Assembly: GCA_000381565.1 (NCBI GenBank)
Contig: KB906724.1
Span: 180,045 to 244,044, forward strand
Direction of reading: 5' to 3'
DNA: 64,000 bases
From: Oxalobacteraceae bacterium AB_14
Lineage (GTDB): Bacteria > Pseudomonadota > Gammaproteobacteria > Burkholderiales > Burkholderiaceae_D
The notes under the pieces were generated by a model that was not told where the DNA came from, did not search any database, and was given only the letters and a program-made list of their open reading frames with translations. How positions within the stretch are numbered: the stretch's first letter is position 1; each line of letters begins with the position of its first letter. This document shows positions 47,984 to 57,501 of the stretch, piece after piece. The position numbers and the translations under genes were made by a program.

Positions 47984-49042
47984 TCAGCGGGACCGTCGCG
48001 CCCGACGGCGCCAAAAGCCCAGCACGGCCAGTCCACCCACCAGCATCGCATAGCTGGCCGGTTCCGGCACTGCCTGCATCGCGTTATAGCCGGCGATCTG
48101 CTCGCCCACATAATCGCCCACGAATTGGTTCAGCGTGTTGCCATGCGGGGTCTCGGTGGTCTTCGGATCGACCAGGCCCTCGTCGTCGAAGCTGCCCTTG
48201 TATTTGAAGAACTCGAAGCGTATCGCCACCGATGGATCGCCTTTCATGTCGATCGATTTGCTCACTTCGTCGACAAAGCCGGGTTGCAGCACCTGCCACT
48301 CGATTTCCGTTTCCGTCTTGTCATTCAGCGCCGCCACGCCGGCGTTCTCGAACGGATGGTGGCCGCCCATCAGTTCATTTAAATCCACGTTGTCCGGCAA
48401 AGTGGTCTGGACGATTTTGACCCAGAACGCATTATTTTGCGGCACCACCGGATCGACGCGCTGGGCCTGGATCACCGCCACCACGGGCGCGGCTGGCGCC
48501 GGAGGGGGCGTGAAGCTGACCGACGGAATGGCGGTGGCGGCATTGACCAGCTGGCCCGGCGTGCCCGATTCGACCAGCCAGCCGTAGGTGGTGCGGGTCG
48601 GCGTGCCGACGGTGCTGACACCGAAGTGGTCGCATGGCACGTTGGGGTAGCCGACGTTACCGAAGGTCCAGCAGCTCTCGCCGGGCGTGCTGAAGGTGCC
48701 CGACGGCGTGCCCGCGCTCCAGGCGCTGCCGTTGAAACTGGCCAGGTAGCTGATTTTGCTGCCGATGACCTGGGCGCCGGCGCCCAGCAGGTCGCTCACC
48801 ACCGGTATGCCGTAACGCTCGACATCGCCCGGCGATGGCGTGCCGAAGTTGCGGTTCAGGCCGAATACATCGACGATCTGGCTCCTGCTGACGCCTTCAA
48901 GCTCGATCTCAAAGCCGTGCGCGGTCAGGCCGGTATCGTTGACCACATCGAAATTTGCCAGCGAACCATAGGTTGCCGCGACCGACAACGGCGGCAGCGT
49001 CGCAAGCACGGCGCTTGCGAGGGCCAAGACGAGTTTGGACAT
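47984..49042 (-). CDS. PEP-CTERM-sorted exported protein
   Basis: The protein has 352 residues from the ATG at 49042; the upstream ATG at 49054 lies on top of GGGAGG, which is the binding site for the later one. A signal peptide ends SVA near 22. The last 26 residues are a sorting signal: VPEPASYAMLVGGLAVLGFWRRR has the PEP motif, a membrane helix and a basic end, to be processed by exosortase EpsH. The bulk is a secreted beta-rich region with a Pro-rich segment. The window holds no exosortase. Confidence 0.93.
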   Translation of the reverse strand: MSKLVLALASAVLATLPPLSVAATYGSLANFDVVNDTGLTAHGFEIELEGVSRSQIVDVFGLNRNFGTPSPGDVERYGIPVVSDLLGAGAQVIGSKISYLASFNGSAWSAGTPSGTFSTPGESCWTFGNVGYPNVPCDHFGVSTVGTPTRTTYGWLVESGTPGQLVNAATAIPSVSFTPPPAPAAPVVAVIQAQRVDPVVPQNNAFWVKIVQTTLPDNVDLNELMGGHHPFENAGVAALNDKTETEIEWQVLQPGFVDEVSKSIDMKGDPSVAIRFEFFKYKGSFDDEGLVDPKTTETPHGNTLNQFVGDYVGEQIAGYNAMQAVPEPASYAMLVGGLAVLGFWRRRARRSR

Positions 49043-49199
49043 ATTTCCTCCCATTAGCTACAAGTATTGAGCCGTCCGCGCCGCGGACGGGACCTGCGGC
49101 AAATAGCCACAGCATCAGCTTGATACTAGGAGGTACCGTCTTGCAATTCGCTGTCCAAAGTCAAGTGCGCTAAAGGTAGTCACACCTGGATTTTTATGC

Positions 49200-49607
49200 C
49201 TACAGGCCGGCGCCCTGGCCGTCGAAACTGCGTTCGATCAATTCGATCTTGTAGCCGTCGGGGTCGGTGACGAAGGCGATCACGGTCGAGCCGCCCTTGA
49301 CCGGGCCGGGCTCGCGCGTGACGGCGCCGCCGTTGGCCGTGACGGCGGAGCAGGCGCTGACGATGTCGTCGGCCGAGATCGCGATGTGGCCGTAGGCGGT
49401 GCCCAGCTCGTAGCTGGTCTGGCCGTAGTTGTAGGTCAGCTCCAGCTCGGCGTGTTCCGGATTGGCGCCGTAGCCGAGGAAGGCCAGCGTGTACTGGTAC
49501 TCGGGATTGTCGCTGGTGCGCAGCAGCTTCATGCCGAGTACCTTGGTGTAGAAATCGATCGAGCGCTGGAGGTCGCCGACGCGCAGCATGGTGTGCAGAA
49601 TACGCAT
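49200..49607 (-). CDS. gloA: lactoylglutathione lyase (glyoxalase I)
   Basis: The protein has 135 residues. It is a glyoxalase/bleomycin-resistance fold with metal ligands seen in [12 protein letters not shown] (His5), AELELTYN (Glu) and [11 protein letters not shown] (His), and the last Glu in KIELIER. The glyoxalase block [11 protein letters not shown] follows. It converts the methylglyoxal-glutathione adduct to S-lactoylglutathione. It is a single gene near the OsmC gene on the same strand. Confidence 0.95.
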   Translation of the reverse strand: MRILHTMLRVGDLQRSIDFYTKVLGMKLLRTSDNPEYQYTLAFLGYGANPEHAELELTYNYGQTSYELGTAYGHIAISADDIVSACSAVTANGGAVTREPGPVKGGSTVIAFVTDPDGYKIELIERSFDGQGAGL

Positions 49608-49665
49608 GGAAGTCTTTCGTGGGAACGGATAAAGCAGAATTCTATGCGTTTTGCCGCAACCGTGC

Positions 49666-50097
49666 TCAGCTCTCGAGCCGCGCGTCCAGCGTGATGTGGG
49701 CGTTGAGCAGTTTGGACACGGGACAGTTGTCCTTGGCCTTGAGCGCCGCCGCCTCGAATTTCTGCTGGTCGGCGCCGGCGATGGTGGCCACCAGGTTCAG
49801 GTGGACTTCGGTGATGGCGAAGTTGCCGTCCACCTTGTCCAGCGTGACGGTGGCCGTGGTGCTCAGATTTTGCGCCGTCAGGCCGGCCTCGGCCAGGACG
49901 CCGGACAGCGCCATCGTGAAGCAGCCCGCGTGCGCGGCGCCGATCAATTCCTCCGGATTGGTGCCGGGGCCGTCTTCAAAGCGCGAGTGAAAGCCGTACT
50001 GGACGTTGTCCATGACGCCGCTTTGCGTGGAAATCTTGCCGCCGCCGTCTTTCAGACCGCCGCTCCATACTGCCGAACCCGTGTGTTTGCTGCCCAT
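49666..50097 (-). CDS. OsmC-family peroxiredoxin-like protein
   Basis: The protein has 143 residues. A conserved start ([20 protein letters not shown]) is followed by the active-site cysteine in [11 protein letters not shown] (about Cys59) and the second one in [10 protein letters not shown] (about Cys125). OsmC proteins reduce organic hydroperoxides. A strong AAGGAG precedes the ATG. It lies 12 bp downstream of the sugar dehydrogenase gene on the same strand, so both may be stress-induced together. Confidence 0.93.
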   Translation of the reverse strand: MGSKHTGSAVWSGGLKDGGGKISTQSGVMDNVQYGFHSRFEDGPGTNPEELIGAAHAGCFTMALSGVLAEAGLTAQNLSTTATVTLDKVDGNFAITEVHLNLVATIAGADQQKFEAAALKAKDNCPVSKLLNAHITLDARLES

Positions 50098-50109
50098 GAT
50101 GTTGACTCC

Positions 50110-51435
50110 TTATTTGCCTGCGGTTGTGGTAGCGGAAGGCGCGACGCGCCAGATGATGTTGCCGACGTCGTCCGCCACCAGCAACGCGCCTTGCTGGTCG
50201 AGCGCCACGCCGACCGGGCGGCCGTGCGCCTTGCCGGCGTTGTCGAGGTAGCCGAACAGGAAATCTTGCGGCGGGCCGGACGGCTTGCCGCCGGCGAAAG
50301 GCACGAACACCACCTTGTAGCCGCTGTGGGGTTTGCGGTTCCACGAGCCATGCTGGCCGATGAACACGCCGCCCTGGTAAGACCGGGGGAACAGGGCGGC
50401 ATCGTAGAACGCCAGCCCCAGCGAGGCGGTGTGGGCGCCCAGCGCGTAATCCGGCACCAGGGCTGTCGCCACCAGTTCCGGCTTCTGCGGCGCGACGCGG
50501 CGGTCGACGTGCTGGCCAAAGTAGCTGTAGGGCCAGCCATAGAAGCCGCCTTCCTGCACCGAGGTCATGTAGTCCGGCACCAGATCGTTGCCCAGCTCGT
50601 CGCGCTCGTTGACCGCGGTCCACAGCGTTTTGGTCTGCGGTTCCCAGCCCATGCCGTTGGCGTTGCGCAGGCCGCTCGCGTACAGGCGCGCCTTGCTGGT
50701 GGCCAGCTCCAGCTGCCAGATGGCGGCGCGGCCGGTTTCCGCCTCGATGCCGTTTTCGCCGACGTTGCTGTTGGAGCCGACCGTGACGTACAGGTACTTG
50801 CCATCCGGGCTGGCGACGACGTTCTTGGTCCAGTGGTGGTTGATGCTGCCGGCCGGCAGGTCCATCACCTTGACGCCGGGCGTGTGGATCGAGATCGCGC
50901 CGACCTGGTAGGGGAAGCGCAGGATGGCGTCGGTATCGGCCACGTACAGCTGGTCGCCGACCAGCGCCATGCCGAACGGCGAGTTCAAGCCCTGGAGGAA
51001 CACGCTGCGGGTTGGCGCCGCGCCGCTGGCGTCCAGCCCGCGCAGCAAGGTGATGCGGTTGGCCGAGGCGCCGGCCGCGCCGGCCTTCTTCATTTCATGC
51101 TTCATGATCGCGCCCTTGATGCCCTTGTAGTCGTCCGGCTTGGGCGGGGCGTTGGTCTCGGCCACCAGCACGTCGCCGTTGGGCAGCTTGTAGAGCCAGC
51201 GTGGATGGTCGAGATCGCGCGCGTAGGCGGTGACGTTGAAGCCGGGCGCGGTGCGCGGCCGGTCCTGGCCCTGCCAGGCTTCCACCGGCGCCACGTTGAC
51301 GGTGGGGATCAGCGAGCGCTCCGGTTCCGGCAAGGCCGGATTGGGGCCGTAGCCGGTCGGGTAGCTTTGCGCCAGCGCGAGCGGCGCGGCCAGCAAGGCG
51401 GCAAAGGCGATCAAAGCGGCGAGGGCGGCTTGCAT
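50110..51435 (-). CDS. exported PQQ-type sugar dehydrogenase (sorbosone dehydrogenase family)
   Basis: The protein has 441 residues. A signal peptide (1-22, ending ALA) is followed by a six-bladed propeller fold: ARDLDHPRWLYKLPNGDVLVAETN, ...GLNSPFGMALVGDQLYVADTD and NANGMGWEPQTKTLWTAVNERDELG...VPDY. These are the blocks of the soluble aldose dehydrogenase/sorbosone dehydrogenase family that use PQQ in the periplasm. It follows a small 83-residue gene by 6 bp. Confidence 0.9.
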   Translation of the reverse strand: MQAALAALIAFAALLAAPLALAQSYPTGYGPNPALPEPERSLIPTVNVAPVEAWQGQDRPRTAPGFNVTAYARDLDHPRWLYKLPNGDVLVAETNAPPKPDDYKGIKGAIMKHEMKKAGAAGASANRITLLRGLDASGAAPTRSVFLQGLNSPFGMALVGDQLYVADTDAILRFPYQVGAISIHTPGVKVMDLPAGSINHHWTKNVVASPDGKYLYVTVGSNSNVGENGIEAETGRAAIWQLELATSKARLYASGLRNANGMGWEPQTKTLWTAVNERDELGNDLVPDYMTSVQEGGFYGWPYSYFGQHVDRRVAPQKPELVATALVPDYALGAHTASLGLAFYDAALFPRSYQGGVFIGQHGSWNRKPHSGYKVVFVPFAGGKPSGPPQDFLFGYLDNAGKAHGRPVGVALDQQGALLVADDVGNIIWRVAPSATTTAGK

Positions 51436-51441
51436 GCGGGG

Positions 51442-51693
51442 TCAGTCGCGCTTGTCGCCGGGCAGCGGCAGGGCGGTGCCGGCACGGGGGGCCGGCGCGC
51501 GCGTGCGCTCCGCGCCGGGCTGGTTGTGCAGGTCGGTGTTGACCAGGCCGCGTTCGATGTCGCTGGCGGCCTGCTTTATGACGTTGCGCGGCTTGGCGTC
51601 CTGGGCGTCGGGTGCTTCGTCGCGTTCATGCGGCATGCGTTTGACGCCGTCGTTCTCGACCTTGGCCCTGGTATTGACGTGTGCGTCTTTCAT
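51442..51693 (-). CDS. small hydrophilic hypothetical protein
   Basis: The protein has 83 residues from the ATG at 51693, which sits behind a perfect CAGGAGG. It is highly charged and lacks hydrophobic core residues, so it is probably disordered: HERDEAPDAQDAKPRN and QPGAERTRAPAPRAG. It is encoded directly upstream of the sugar dehydrogenase and OsmC genes in transcription order; the three look like an operon. Stress-type small proteins of this sort are common in the family. Function unknown. Confidence 0.7.
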   Translation of the reverse strand: MKDAHVNTRAKVENDGVKRMPHERDEAPDAQDAKPRNVIKQAASDIERGLVNTDLHNQPGAERTRAPAPRAGTALPLPGDKRD

Positions 51694-51835
51694 GGCGACC
51701 TCCTGAGCATATGCGTGCACCCATCTTAACCAGTTGTTTTTTCCACGGTCGCTAGATTGAATTCCGACAACTATCTTCTGAACTCGTTTATCATTTGGTC
51801 ACTCTTTCCACGCTGTTATCGATCAGGATGTTTGC

Positions 51836-52888
51836 ATGAGCACTGCTGTGACTTCGGAACACGACGCCCACGCGCCGTCGGCCAATTGCCCCAACTGCGA
51901 GGCGGTGGTCAGCGGCCACTATTGTTCGAACTGCGGCCAGGAAGCCATCCTGCACCACGCCAGCACGCGCGAGTTCCTGCACGAGTTCGTCGGCCATTAT
52001 GTGGCGCTGGAGGGCAGGCTGTGGGGCACGGTGATGCGCCTGCTGTTCCGCCCCGGCGCGCTGACCCTGGAATACATCCGCGGCCGCCGCGTGCGCTTCG
52101 TGCAGCCGCTGCGCCTGTACCTGACGCTGAGCTTGCTGTTCTTCGCGATCATGAAGTTCTCCGGCGGTTTCGATCCGAGCACGAACGAGAAGCCGGAAAC
52201 CGTGGTGGCGGCCAAGGCGGCGGACGCGGCGCGCCAGGCCGCCAGGGTGCAGTCGGCTGCGGTCGAAAAGCTCAAGCCGCTGACGGCCGACGAGGCGCGC
52301 GGCAAGAGCGCGGCCGAAGCGGCGATCGAGGACATGCAAAAGGATTTCAAGCTGGAGCAAACCACCAGCGCGGCAGCCAAGAACGCCAGTAGCGGCAATG
52401 ACCTCAATTTCACGCTGATGGACAAGGACGGCGATTTCCTCAACCGCTGGCCGACGCTGAGAAACAAATGGCAAGCCTTCGAAGACCTGCCCAACGGCGA
52501 AAAGGGCAAGGTCTTCACCGAAGGCTTCTACCATTACGCGCCGTATGCGATCTTCTGCCTGATGCCGGTGTTCGCGCTGTTCCTCAAGGTGCTGTACCTG
52601 GGCTCGGGCAAGCGCTTCGGCGAGCACCTGCTGTTCGCGCTGCACACCAACGCCTTCGCCTTCTTCATCTACAGCGTGATCCTGCTGGTGCCATCCGGTT
52701 TGCTTGGTTTCGTGCTGTGGTGCTGGCTGCTGGGCTACCTGCCGTGGGCCATGCGGCGCGTGTACGGCGGCAGCCGCTGGGGCGTGTTCCTCCGCTGGGG
52801 CACGCTGATGACCTTCTATTCGATGGCGATCGGCCTGGCGGTGCTGCTGTCGATGCTGGCCGGGATCATGAGCGTCGGCGGCCACTGA
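51836..52888 (+). CDS. DUF3667 domain membrane protein
   Basis: The protein has 350 residues. An N-terminal zinc ribbon ([17 protein letters not shown], residues 19-41) and the block [19 protein letters not shown] are the DUF3667 pattern. A first hydrophobic segment ([13 protein letters not shown]) is followed by a charged helical loop (about 125-215) and three more membrane segments at the C-terminus. The role is unknown. It lies upstream of the nadK-recN unit on the same strand. Confidence 0.85.
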   Translation: MSTAVTSEHDAHAPSANCPNCEAVVSGHYCSNCGQEAILHHASTREFLHEFVGHYVALEGRLWGTVMRLLFRPGALTLEYIRGRRVRFVQPLRLYLTLSLLFFAIMKFSGGFDPSTNEKPETVVAAKAADAARQAARVQSAAVEKLKPLTADEARGKSAAEAAIEDMQKDFKLEQTTSAAAKNASSGNDLNFTLMDKDGDFLNRWPTLRNKWQAFEDLPNGEKGKVFTEGFYHYAPYAIFCLMPVFALFLKVLYLGSGKRFGEHLLFALHTNAFAFFIYSVILLVPSGLLGFVLWCWLLGYLPWAMRRVYGGSRWGVFLRWGTLMTFYSMAIGLAVLLSMLAGIMSVGGH

Positions 52889-52893
52889 GGTCC

Positions 52894-52950
52894 TTGCAGT
52901 CTGGCCGCCGGCACACTATACTGCGCAAAATACTGTTTAAATGTACAGTT
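52894..52950 (+). promoter_or_regulatory. nadK-recN promoter with LexA (SOS) box
   Basis: TTGCAG (52894-52899), a 17-bp spacer and TATACT (52917-52922) make a sound promoter. TACTGTTTAAATGTACAGTT (52931-52950) is a LexA box of the CTGT-N8-ACAG type placed at about +2 to +21, the usual repressing position. It lies upstream of nadK, and the 15-bp nadK-recN gap has none, so both genes should be SOS-induced. Confidence 0.88.
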
Positions 52951-53034
52951 GTGGGAGGGCGGGTGATAGCAGAAGCCTGCGTTATGGGTTACCCTGCTGC
53001 GTGTCGCCGACCTCACCCTTTTGCCGAGATTTTT

Positions 53035-53943
53035 ATGACCGCCACGCCCGCCGTTTATCAAACCATCGCACTGGTCGTGCGCCAGAACACCGACGGCATC
53101 GCCGAATCGGTGCGCAGCGTGGTCGACTTCCTGCAACAGGACGGCTACACGGCGGTGTTTGAAGAGCAGACCGCCGCCCATCTCGGCTTCGGCATGGCCA
53201 ACGTGCGGATGATGAGCGCCAGCGAAATCGGCGCCCACTGCGACGCCGCCATCGTCATGGGCGGCGACGGCACCATGCTGGGCATCGCGCGCCAGCTGGC
53301 GCCGTTCGACGTGCCGCTGATCGGCATCAACCAGGGCCGCCTGGGCTTCATGACCGACATCCCGCTCGACGCCATGCTCGACGTGCTGCCCAAGATCCTG
53401 GCCGGCCGCTACAAGGCCGAGCGCCGCACCCTGCTCGAAGGGCGCGTGGTGCGCGACGGCGAAACCATCCACGTCGGCCTGGCCGTCAACGACGTCGTGG
53501 TGTCGCGCGGCGCCGGCGCCGGCATGGCCGAGCTGCGGGTCGACGTCGATGGCCACTTCATGTACAACCAGCGCTCCGACGGCTTGATCATCTCGACCCC
53601 GACCGGCTCCACCGCATATGCGCTGTCGGCCGGCGGGCCGCTGCTGCATCCCAGCCTGGGCGGCGTGGTGCTGGTGCCGATCGCGCCGCACGCGCTGTCG
53701 AACCGTCCCATCGTGCTGCCGGAATCGAGCGAGATCGTGATCGAGATCGTGCGCGGGCGCGACATCTCGGTCAACTTCGACATGCAGACCTTCGCCAGCC
53801 TGGCCGCGCAGGACCGGATCATCATCCAGCGTTCGCCGCACTCGATCACCTTCCTGCACCCGGAAGGCTGGAGTTACTACAACACGCTGCGCGAAAAGCT
53901 GCACTGGAATGAACATCCTTCCGTTGAAGGCAAACTCAATTAA
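53035..53943 (+). CDS. nadK: NAD kinase
   Basis: The protein has 302 residues. It phosphorylates NAD to NADP. Visible are the GGDGT motif (MGGDGTMLG), [12 protein letters not shown] and the conserved [16 protein letters not shown] block (NAD-binding, about residues 190-205). An alternative ATG 17 codons upstream (52984) is in frame, but the family normally starts near 53035. It is the first gene of a unit with recN (15-bp gap), the usual pairing in proteobacteria. Confidence 0.96.
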   Translation: MTATPAVYQTIALVVRQNTDGIAESVRSVVDFLQQDGYTAVFEEQTAAHLGFGMANVRMMSASEIGAHCDAAIVMGGDGTMLGIARQLAPFDVPLIGINQGRLGFMTDIPLDAMLDVLPKILAGRYKAERRTLLEGRVVRDGETIHVGLAVNDVVVSRGAGAGMAELRVDVDGHFMYNQRSDGLIISTPTGSTAYALSAGGPLLHPSLGGVVLVPIAPHALSNRPIVLPESSEIVIEIVRGRDISVNFDMQTFASLAAQDRIIIQRSPHSITFLHPEGWSYYNTLREKLHWNEHPSVEGKLN

Positions 53944-53958
53944 CCTCACCAGGCCTCC

Positions 53959-55611
53959 ATGCTCCGTACTCTGTCCATCCGCGATTTCGTCATCGTCGAC
54001 ACCATCGAACTGGAATTCTCCGCAGGCTTCACCGTCTTCACCGGCGAGACCGGCGCCGGCAAATCGATCCTGATCGACGCGCTGACGCTGGCGCTGGGCG
54101 GGCGCGGCGACGCCAGCGTGGTGCGCGAGGGCGCCGCCAAGGCCGACATCACGGCCGATTTCGCGGTGAGCGAGCAGGCGCGCGACTGGCTGGCCGCCAA
54201 CGAGTTCGCGGTCGAGGAGGGCGGCGCGCTGCTGCGCCGCGTGATCGACAACGCCGGCCGCAGCAAGGCCTACATCAACGGCGTCGCGGCGACGGCGGCG
54301 CAGCTGCGCGAGATCGGCGACATGCTGGTCGACATCCACGGCCAGCACGCGCACCAGTCGCTGATGAAGAGCGAGGCGCAGCGCGTGCTGCTCGACAGCC
54401 AGGCCGGCGCCGGCGGCGACGTCAAGGCGGTGACGCTGGCCTACCGCGCCTGGCGCGCGCTGGGCAAGCAGCTCGAGGAGTTCGAGACCAACGCCGCCAA
54501 CGTGCTGTATGAACGCGAGCGGCTGGAGTGGCAGGTCAACGAGCTGGAAAAGCTGGCCGTCAAGCCGGGCGAGTGGGCGGAGGTCAGCAATGAACAGAGC
54601 CGCCTGTCGCACGCCGCCAGCCTGCTGGAGGGCGCGCAGGAGGCGCTGACGGTGATCTCGGAGGCGGAGCAGCATCCGATCCTGTCGCAGCTGTCGTCGC
54701 TCAATCAGAAGCTGGGCAAGCTGGCCGGCATCGACACCGGTTTGCAGGCCATCGTCGACCTGATCGAGCCGGCGCGCATCCAGTTGCAGGAAGCGGTGTA
54801 TGCGCTCAACGACTACCTGGACCGGGTCGACCTCGATCCCGAGCGGCTGCGCAAGGTGGAGGCGCGGATGGACGCGATCCACTCGGCGGCGCGCAAGTTC
54901 CGCGTCACCGAAGAGCAGCTGCCGGAGGAGCACGCCAAGCTGGCCGGGCGCCTGGCGCAGATCGCCGACGCCAGCGACATCGAAGGCTTGCGCAAGCAGG
55001 AGGAAAAGCTCAGGGCCGCCTACATGGAGCAGGCGCAGCGCCTGTCCGGCACGCGCGCCAAGGCGGCCCGCCAGCTGAGCGACGCGGTCACCCAGGCGAT
55101 GCAGGAGCTGAACATGACGGGCGGGCGTTTCGAGGTCGCGCTCAACGCCGGCGAGCCGGGCGCGCATGGGCTGGAGCAGGTCGAGTTCCTGGTGGCCGGC
55201 CATGCCGGCGTGGCGCCGCGTTCATTGGCCAAGGTGGCCTCGGGCGGCGAGCTGGCGCGCATCTCGCTGGCGATCTCGGTGATCACCTCGAACGCCACCA
55301 CCACGCCGACGCTGATCTTCGACGAGGTCGACAGTGGCATCGGCGGCGGCGTGGCCGAAGTCGTGGGCCGTCTGCTGCGCCGCCTGGGCCAGCAGCGGCA
55401 GGTGCTGTGCGTGACGCACCTGCCGCAGGTGGCCAGCCAGGCCGGCCAGCACTTCCAGGTGGCCAAGGGCACGCTGGAAAACGGCAAGACCGCCTCGCGC
55501 ATCGACGTGCTGGACTCGAAAGCGCGGGTCGAGGAAGTGGCGCGCATGCTGGGCGGCCTGGAAATCACCGCCACCACCCGCAAGCACGCCCGCGAACTGC
55601 TGGCTTCTTGA
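53959..55611 (+). CDS. recN: DNA repair protein RecN
   Basis: The protein has 550 residues. It is an SMC-like repair ATPase, an SOS-induced factor for double-strand-break repair. Walker A is in FTGETGAGKSILIDAL (about 30-45). A long coiled-coil middle (about 165-380) precedes the signature ASGGELARISLA and Walker B LIFDEVDSGIGG. The length is normal. Control by the LexA box upstream of nadK fits the SOS role. Confidence 0.97.
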   Translation: MLRTLSIRDFVIVDTIELEFSAGFTVFTGETGAGKSILIDALTLALGGRGDASVVREGAAKADITADFAVSEQARDWLAANEFAVEEGGALLRRVIDNAGRSKAYINGVAATAAQLREIGDMLVDIHGQHAHQSLMKSEAQRVLLDSQAGAGGDVKAVTLAYRAWRALGKQLEEFETNAANVLYERERLEWQVNELEKLAVKPGEWAEVSNEQSRLSHAASLLEGAQEALTVISEAEQHPILSQLSSLNQKLGKLAGIDTGLQAIVDLIEPARIQLQEAVYALNDYLDRVDLDPERLRKVEARMDAIHSAARKFRVTEEQLPEEHAKLAGRLAQIADASDIEGLRKQEEKLRAAYMEQAQRLSGTRAKAARQLSDAVTQAMQELNMTGGRFEVALNAGEPGAHGLEQVEFLVAGHAGVAPRSLAKVASGGELARISLAISVITSNATTTPTLIFDEVDSGIGGGVAEVVGRLLRRLGQQRQVLCVTHLPQVASQAGQHFQVAKGTLENGKTASRIDVLDSKARVEEVARMLGGLEITATTRKHARELLAS

Positions 55612-55675
55612 TACTTCTGAGAGAGTTGGTTTTCCGTTCACCAAGCACCGTTAGACCGCAAACGAAAGAGACTAA

Positions 55676-56119
55676 ATGAGTACCGACGATTTCTTCGCAA
55701 AAGTTGACGCTAGCCTTAACAAGCAGCAGACCGAAAAGGCCAATGCAAAGCTGGTTGCTGATCAGGCACATGGGTTTGCCCAAGAAGTACTGCTTCGCTT
55801 GCGCCCACTCGCTGAGGCATATGAATCTGGTCTGCGGGCGCGAAGTTTTAATGTCAACCTGAGTTCCAGTGACAGATCAATTTCTATCATTCTCAAGTAT
55901 AAGGACGGTGGACATCACAGCATCTCGCTGAGTCCACAAGGAACTTCAGGCCGACTTGAATTCTTGGGAAACTACACGAATGACGACGGGAGAAACTACT
56001 CGTCGACAGACGGGAGGAGCTATGGGCGTGAGAACTGGAGCGATGAGCTGTTTAAAGTTGCCATAGAGAAGTGCATTGAAGACTACATTTTTTATGCGTC
56101 ACGTCACGGGGGGCTTTGA
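55676..56119 (+). CDS. hypothetical protein, accessory insert
   Basis: The protein has 147 residues. A charged helical N-terminus (residues 1-60) is followed by a beta-like part (NVNLSSSDRSISIILKY, SISLSPQG) and an acidic, Tyr-rich loop (NYTNDDGRNYSSTDGRSYG). Codon use is AT-richer than recN and hemH. It is the first gene of a small insert between recN and hemH. No family recognised. Confidence 0.55.
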   Translation: MSTDDFFAKVDASLNKQQTEKANAKLVADQAHGFAQEVLLRLRPLAEAYESGLRARSFNVNLSSSDRSISIILKYKDGGHHSISLSPQGTSGRLEFLGNYTNDDGRNYSSTDGRSYGRENWSDELFKVAIEKCIEDYIFYASRHGGL

Positions 56120-56261
56120 CCTGCGACACCATTTGATTCAAAGCGTTAGTCTTTTTTCTGCCGGTTGAATTTCGGACTATTTGCACTAGAAAATTCACCG
56201 ACTTGATGCGGCGAGAGCTCTGGCTACGCAGGTTCTCGTTTGAAAAAGGGAATGCGCGACG

Positions 56262-56630
56262 ATGACTTTACCCTTATGGACGCGAATCTGGTTGTGGATT
56301 CGGAAGGTTTGCGGGTCTGAAACTCACCCGCTGCGGGTCGAGGCGAAATCTCGTGCGATGGCGCAGTTCAAGAATTTTCGTAGTATGGCCTCGTCGGGTT
56401 CTGTGTTCCTGAACGGGGAAACCGCGGAGATTCTTCATCAAGAGGAATCGTACAGTTTTGACGAAGGCGAACTCGTGAGCTATGTCTTGACGCTCTTTCT
56501 TCTGACGCCGGAAGGACATCATTTTCAATTCATGTCTAATGAGGCAGGCCGCCCATTTTCAAAGTACCTGACTCCTGAGCGGGCTCGACTCGTTTTAAAT
56601 GACAAATACAAAGCAAGAGGCTCGACCTGA
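56262..56630 (+). CDS. hypothetical protein, accessory insert
   Basis: The protein has 122 residues. The N-terminal segment WTRIWLWIRKV is amphipathic and may be membrane-associated. The centre (SGSVFLNGETAEILHQEESYSF) and LVSYVLTLFLLTPEGHHFQ suggest a small mixed alpha/beta domain. It is flanked by another hypothetical gene and the toxin-antitoxin pair. Function unknown. Confidence 0.5.
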   Translation: MTLPLWTRIWLWIRKVCGSETHPLRVEAKSRAMAQFKNFRSMASSGSVFLNGETAEILHQEESYSFDEGELVSYVLTLFLLTPEGHHFQFMSNEAGRPFSKYLTPERARLVLNDKYKARGST

Positions 56631-56746
56631 TGCCTGATTGGCCGTCCCGCCAGACCAAGCTGGCCTCTTGATCTGTCTCAGCCGAGGCTTGGGCTGGCGG
56701 TTAAAAAACGCGCTATGATGTCCATTACATGCTTCAAGGTGAGTAT

Positions 56747-56986
56747 ATGACCGCGATCACTGTTCTCGATTTACCCGAAGAAACGCACCGTGCGCTGCAA
56801 ACGCGCGCGTCGCAGAATGGGCGTAGCGCCGAGGCCGAAGTGCTTGACATTCTTGAGAAAGCATTGCTGTCCGATCCTCGCTTAAGAATCGGTTCGGAAC
56901 TGGCGGCCTTCGGAAAGTCGTTTGGAGGAATCGAGTTGGCAATCTCGCGTGATCAGACTCCGATCAAGCCGGCGGAATATGAATGA
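56747..56986 (+). CDS. FitA/VapB-type antitoxin
   Basis: The protein has 79 residues from the ATG at 56747. The N-terminal ribbon-helix-helix has the FitA pattern: ITVLDLPEETHRALQTRASQNGRSAEAEVLDILEKAL. The C-terminal tail (GGIELAISRDQTPIKPAEYE) would occlude the toxin active site. The stop overlaps the toxin start by four bases. The gene appears intact, although the toxin carries a nonsense codon. Confidence 0.88.
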   Translation: MTAITVLDLPEETHRALQTRASQNGRSAEAEVLDILEKALLSDPRLRIGSELAAFGKSFGGIELAISRDQTPIKPAEYE

Positions 56987-57402
56987 TCATCCTCGATACA
57001 AACGTCGTTTCTGAGCCGATGAAGCCGAGCGCCAGCCCATTGGTACAGGCGTGGCTAGATCGGCAGCCAGCCGAGAATCTTTATTTGACCGCAACCAGCT
57101 TGGCGGAGCTCCTGGTTGGCATTGAGATTCTTCAGGACGGCAGGCGCAAGACATAGCTTTCCGCTGCGCTCACATCTTTGATGGCCAAATTATTCGGCAT
57201 GCGGATATTGCCGTTCGATCAGGCTGCTGCCCTTGCTTATGCCTTATTGGTGGCTCGCGCTCGCATGGCTGGACGCATCATGTCGCTGGCAGACGGTCAA
57301 ATAGCGGCGATTGCCGAATCGCGGCACTTTATTGTGGCGACACGCGATACCGCACCATTTAATGCTATCGGCCTTCAGGTGATAAATCCCTGGACTGCTT
57401 GA
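56983..57402 (+). pseudogene. FitB/VapC-type PIN toxin with in-frame amber codon
   Basis: The frame starts MIILDTNVVSEPMKP (acidic Asp at residue 5), continues LTATSLAELLVGIEILQDGRRKT, meets a TAG at codon 58 (57154-57156), and resumes in the same frame with LSAALTSLMAKLFGMRILPFD, then SLADGQIAAIA and VATRDTAPF. All PIN acidic positions are present on either side. One base change, CAG to TAG for example, explains it, with no frameshift. The toxin should be truncated unless suppressed. Confidence 0.85.
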
Positions 57403-57501
57403 CTCGCAGCCGGGCGCGGCCGCCGGCGCCGATTTCCAACCATCGCCAGGCCAGGCTAACTATAATGGCGAGCTGTCCTATACACGCTGCCATTGGCCTA
57501 C

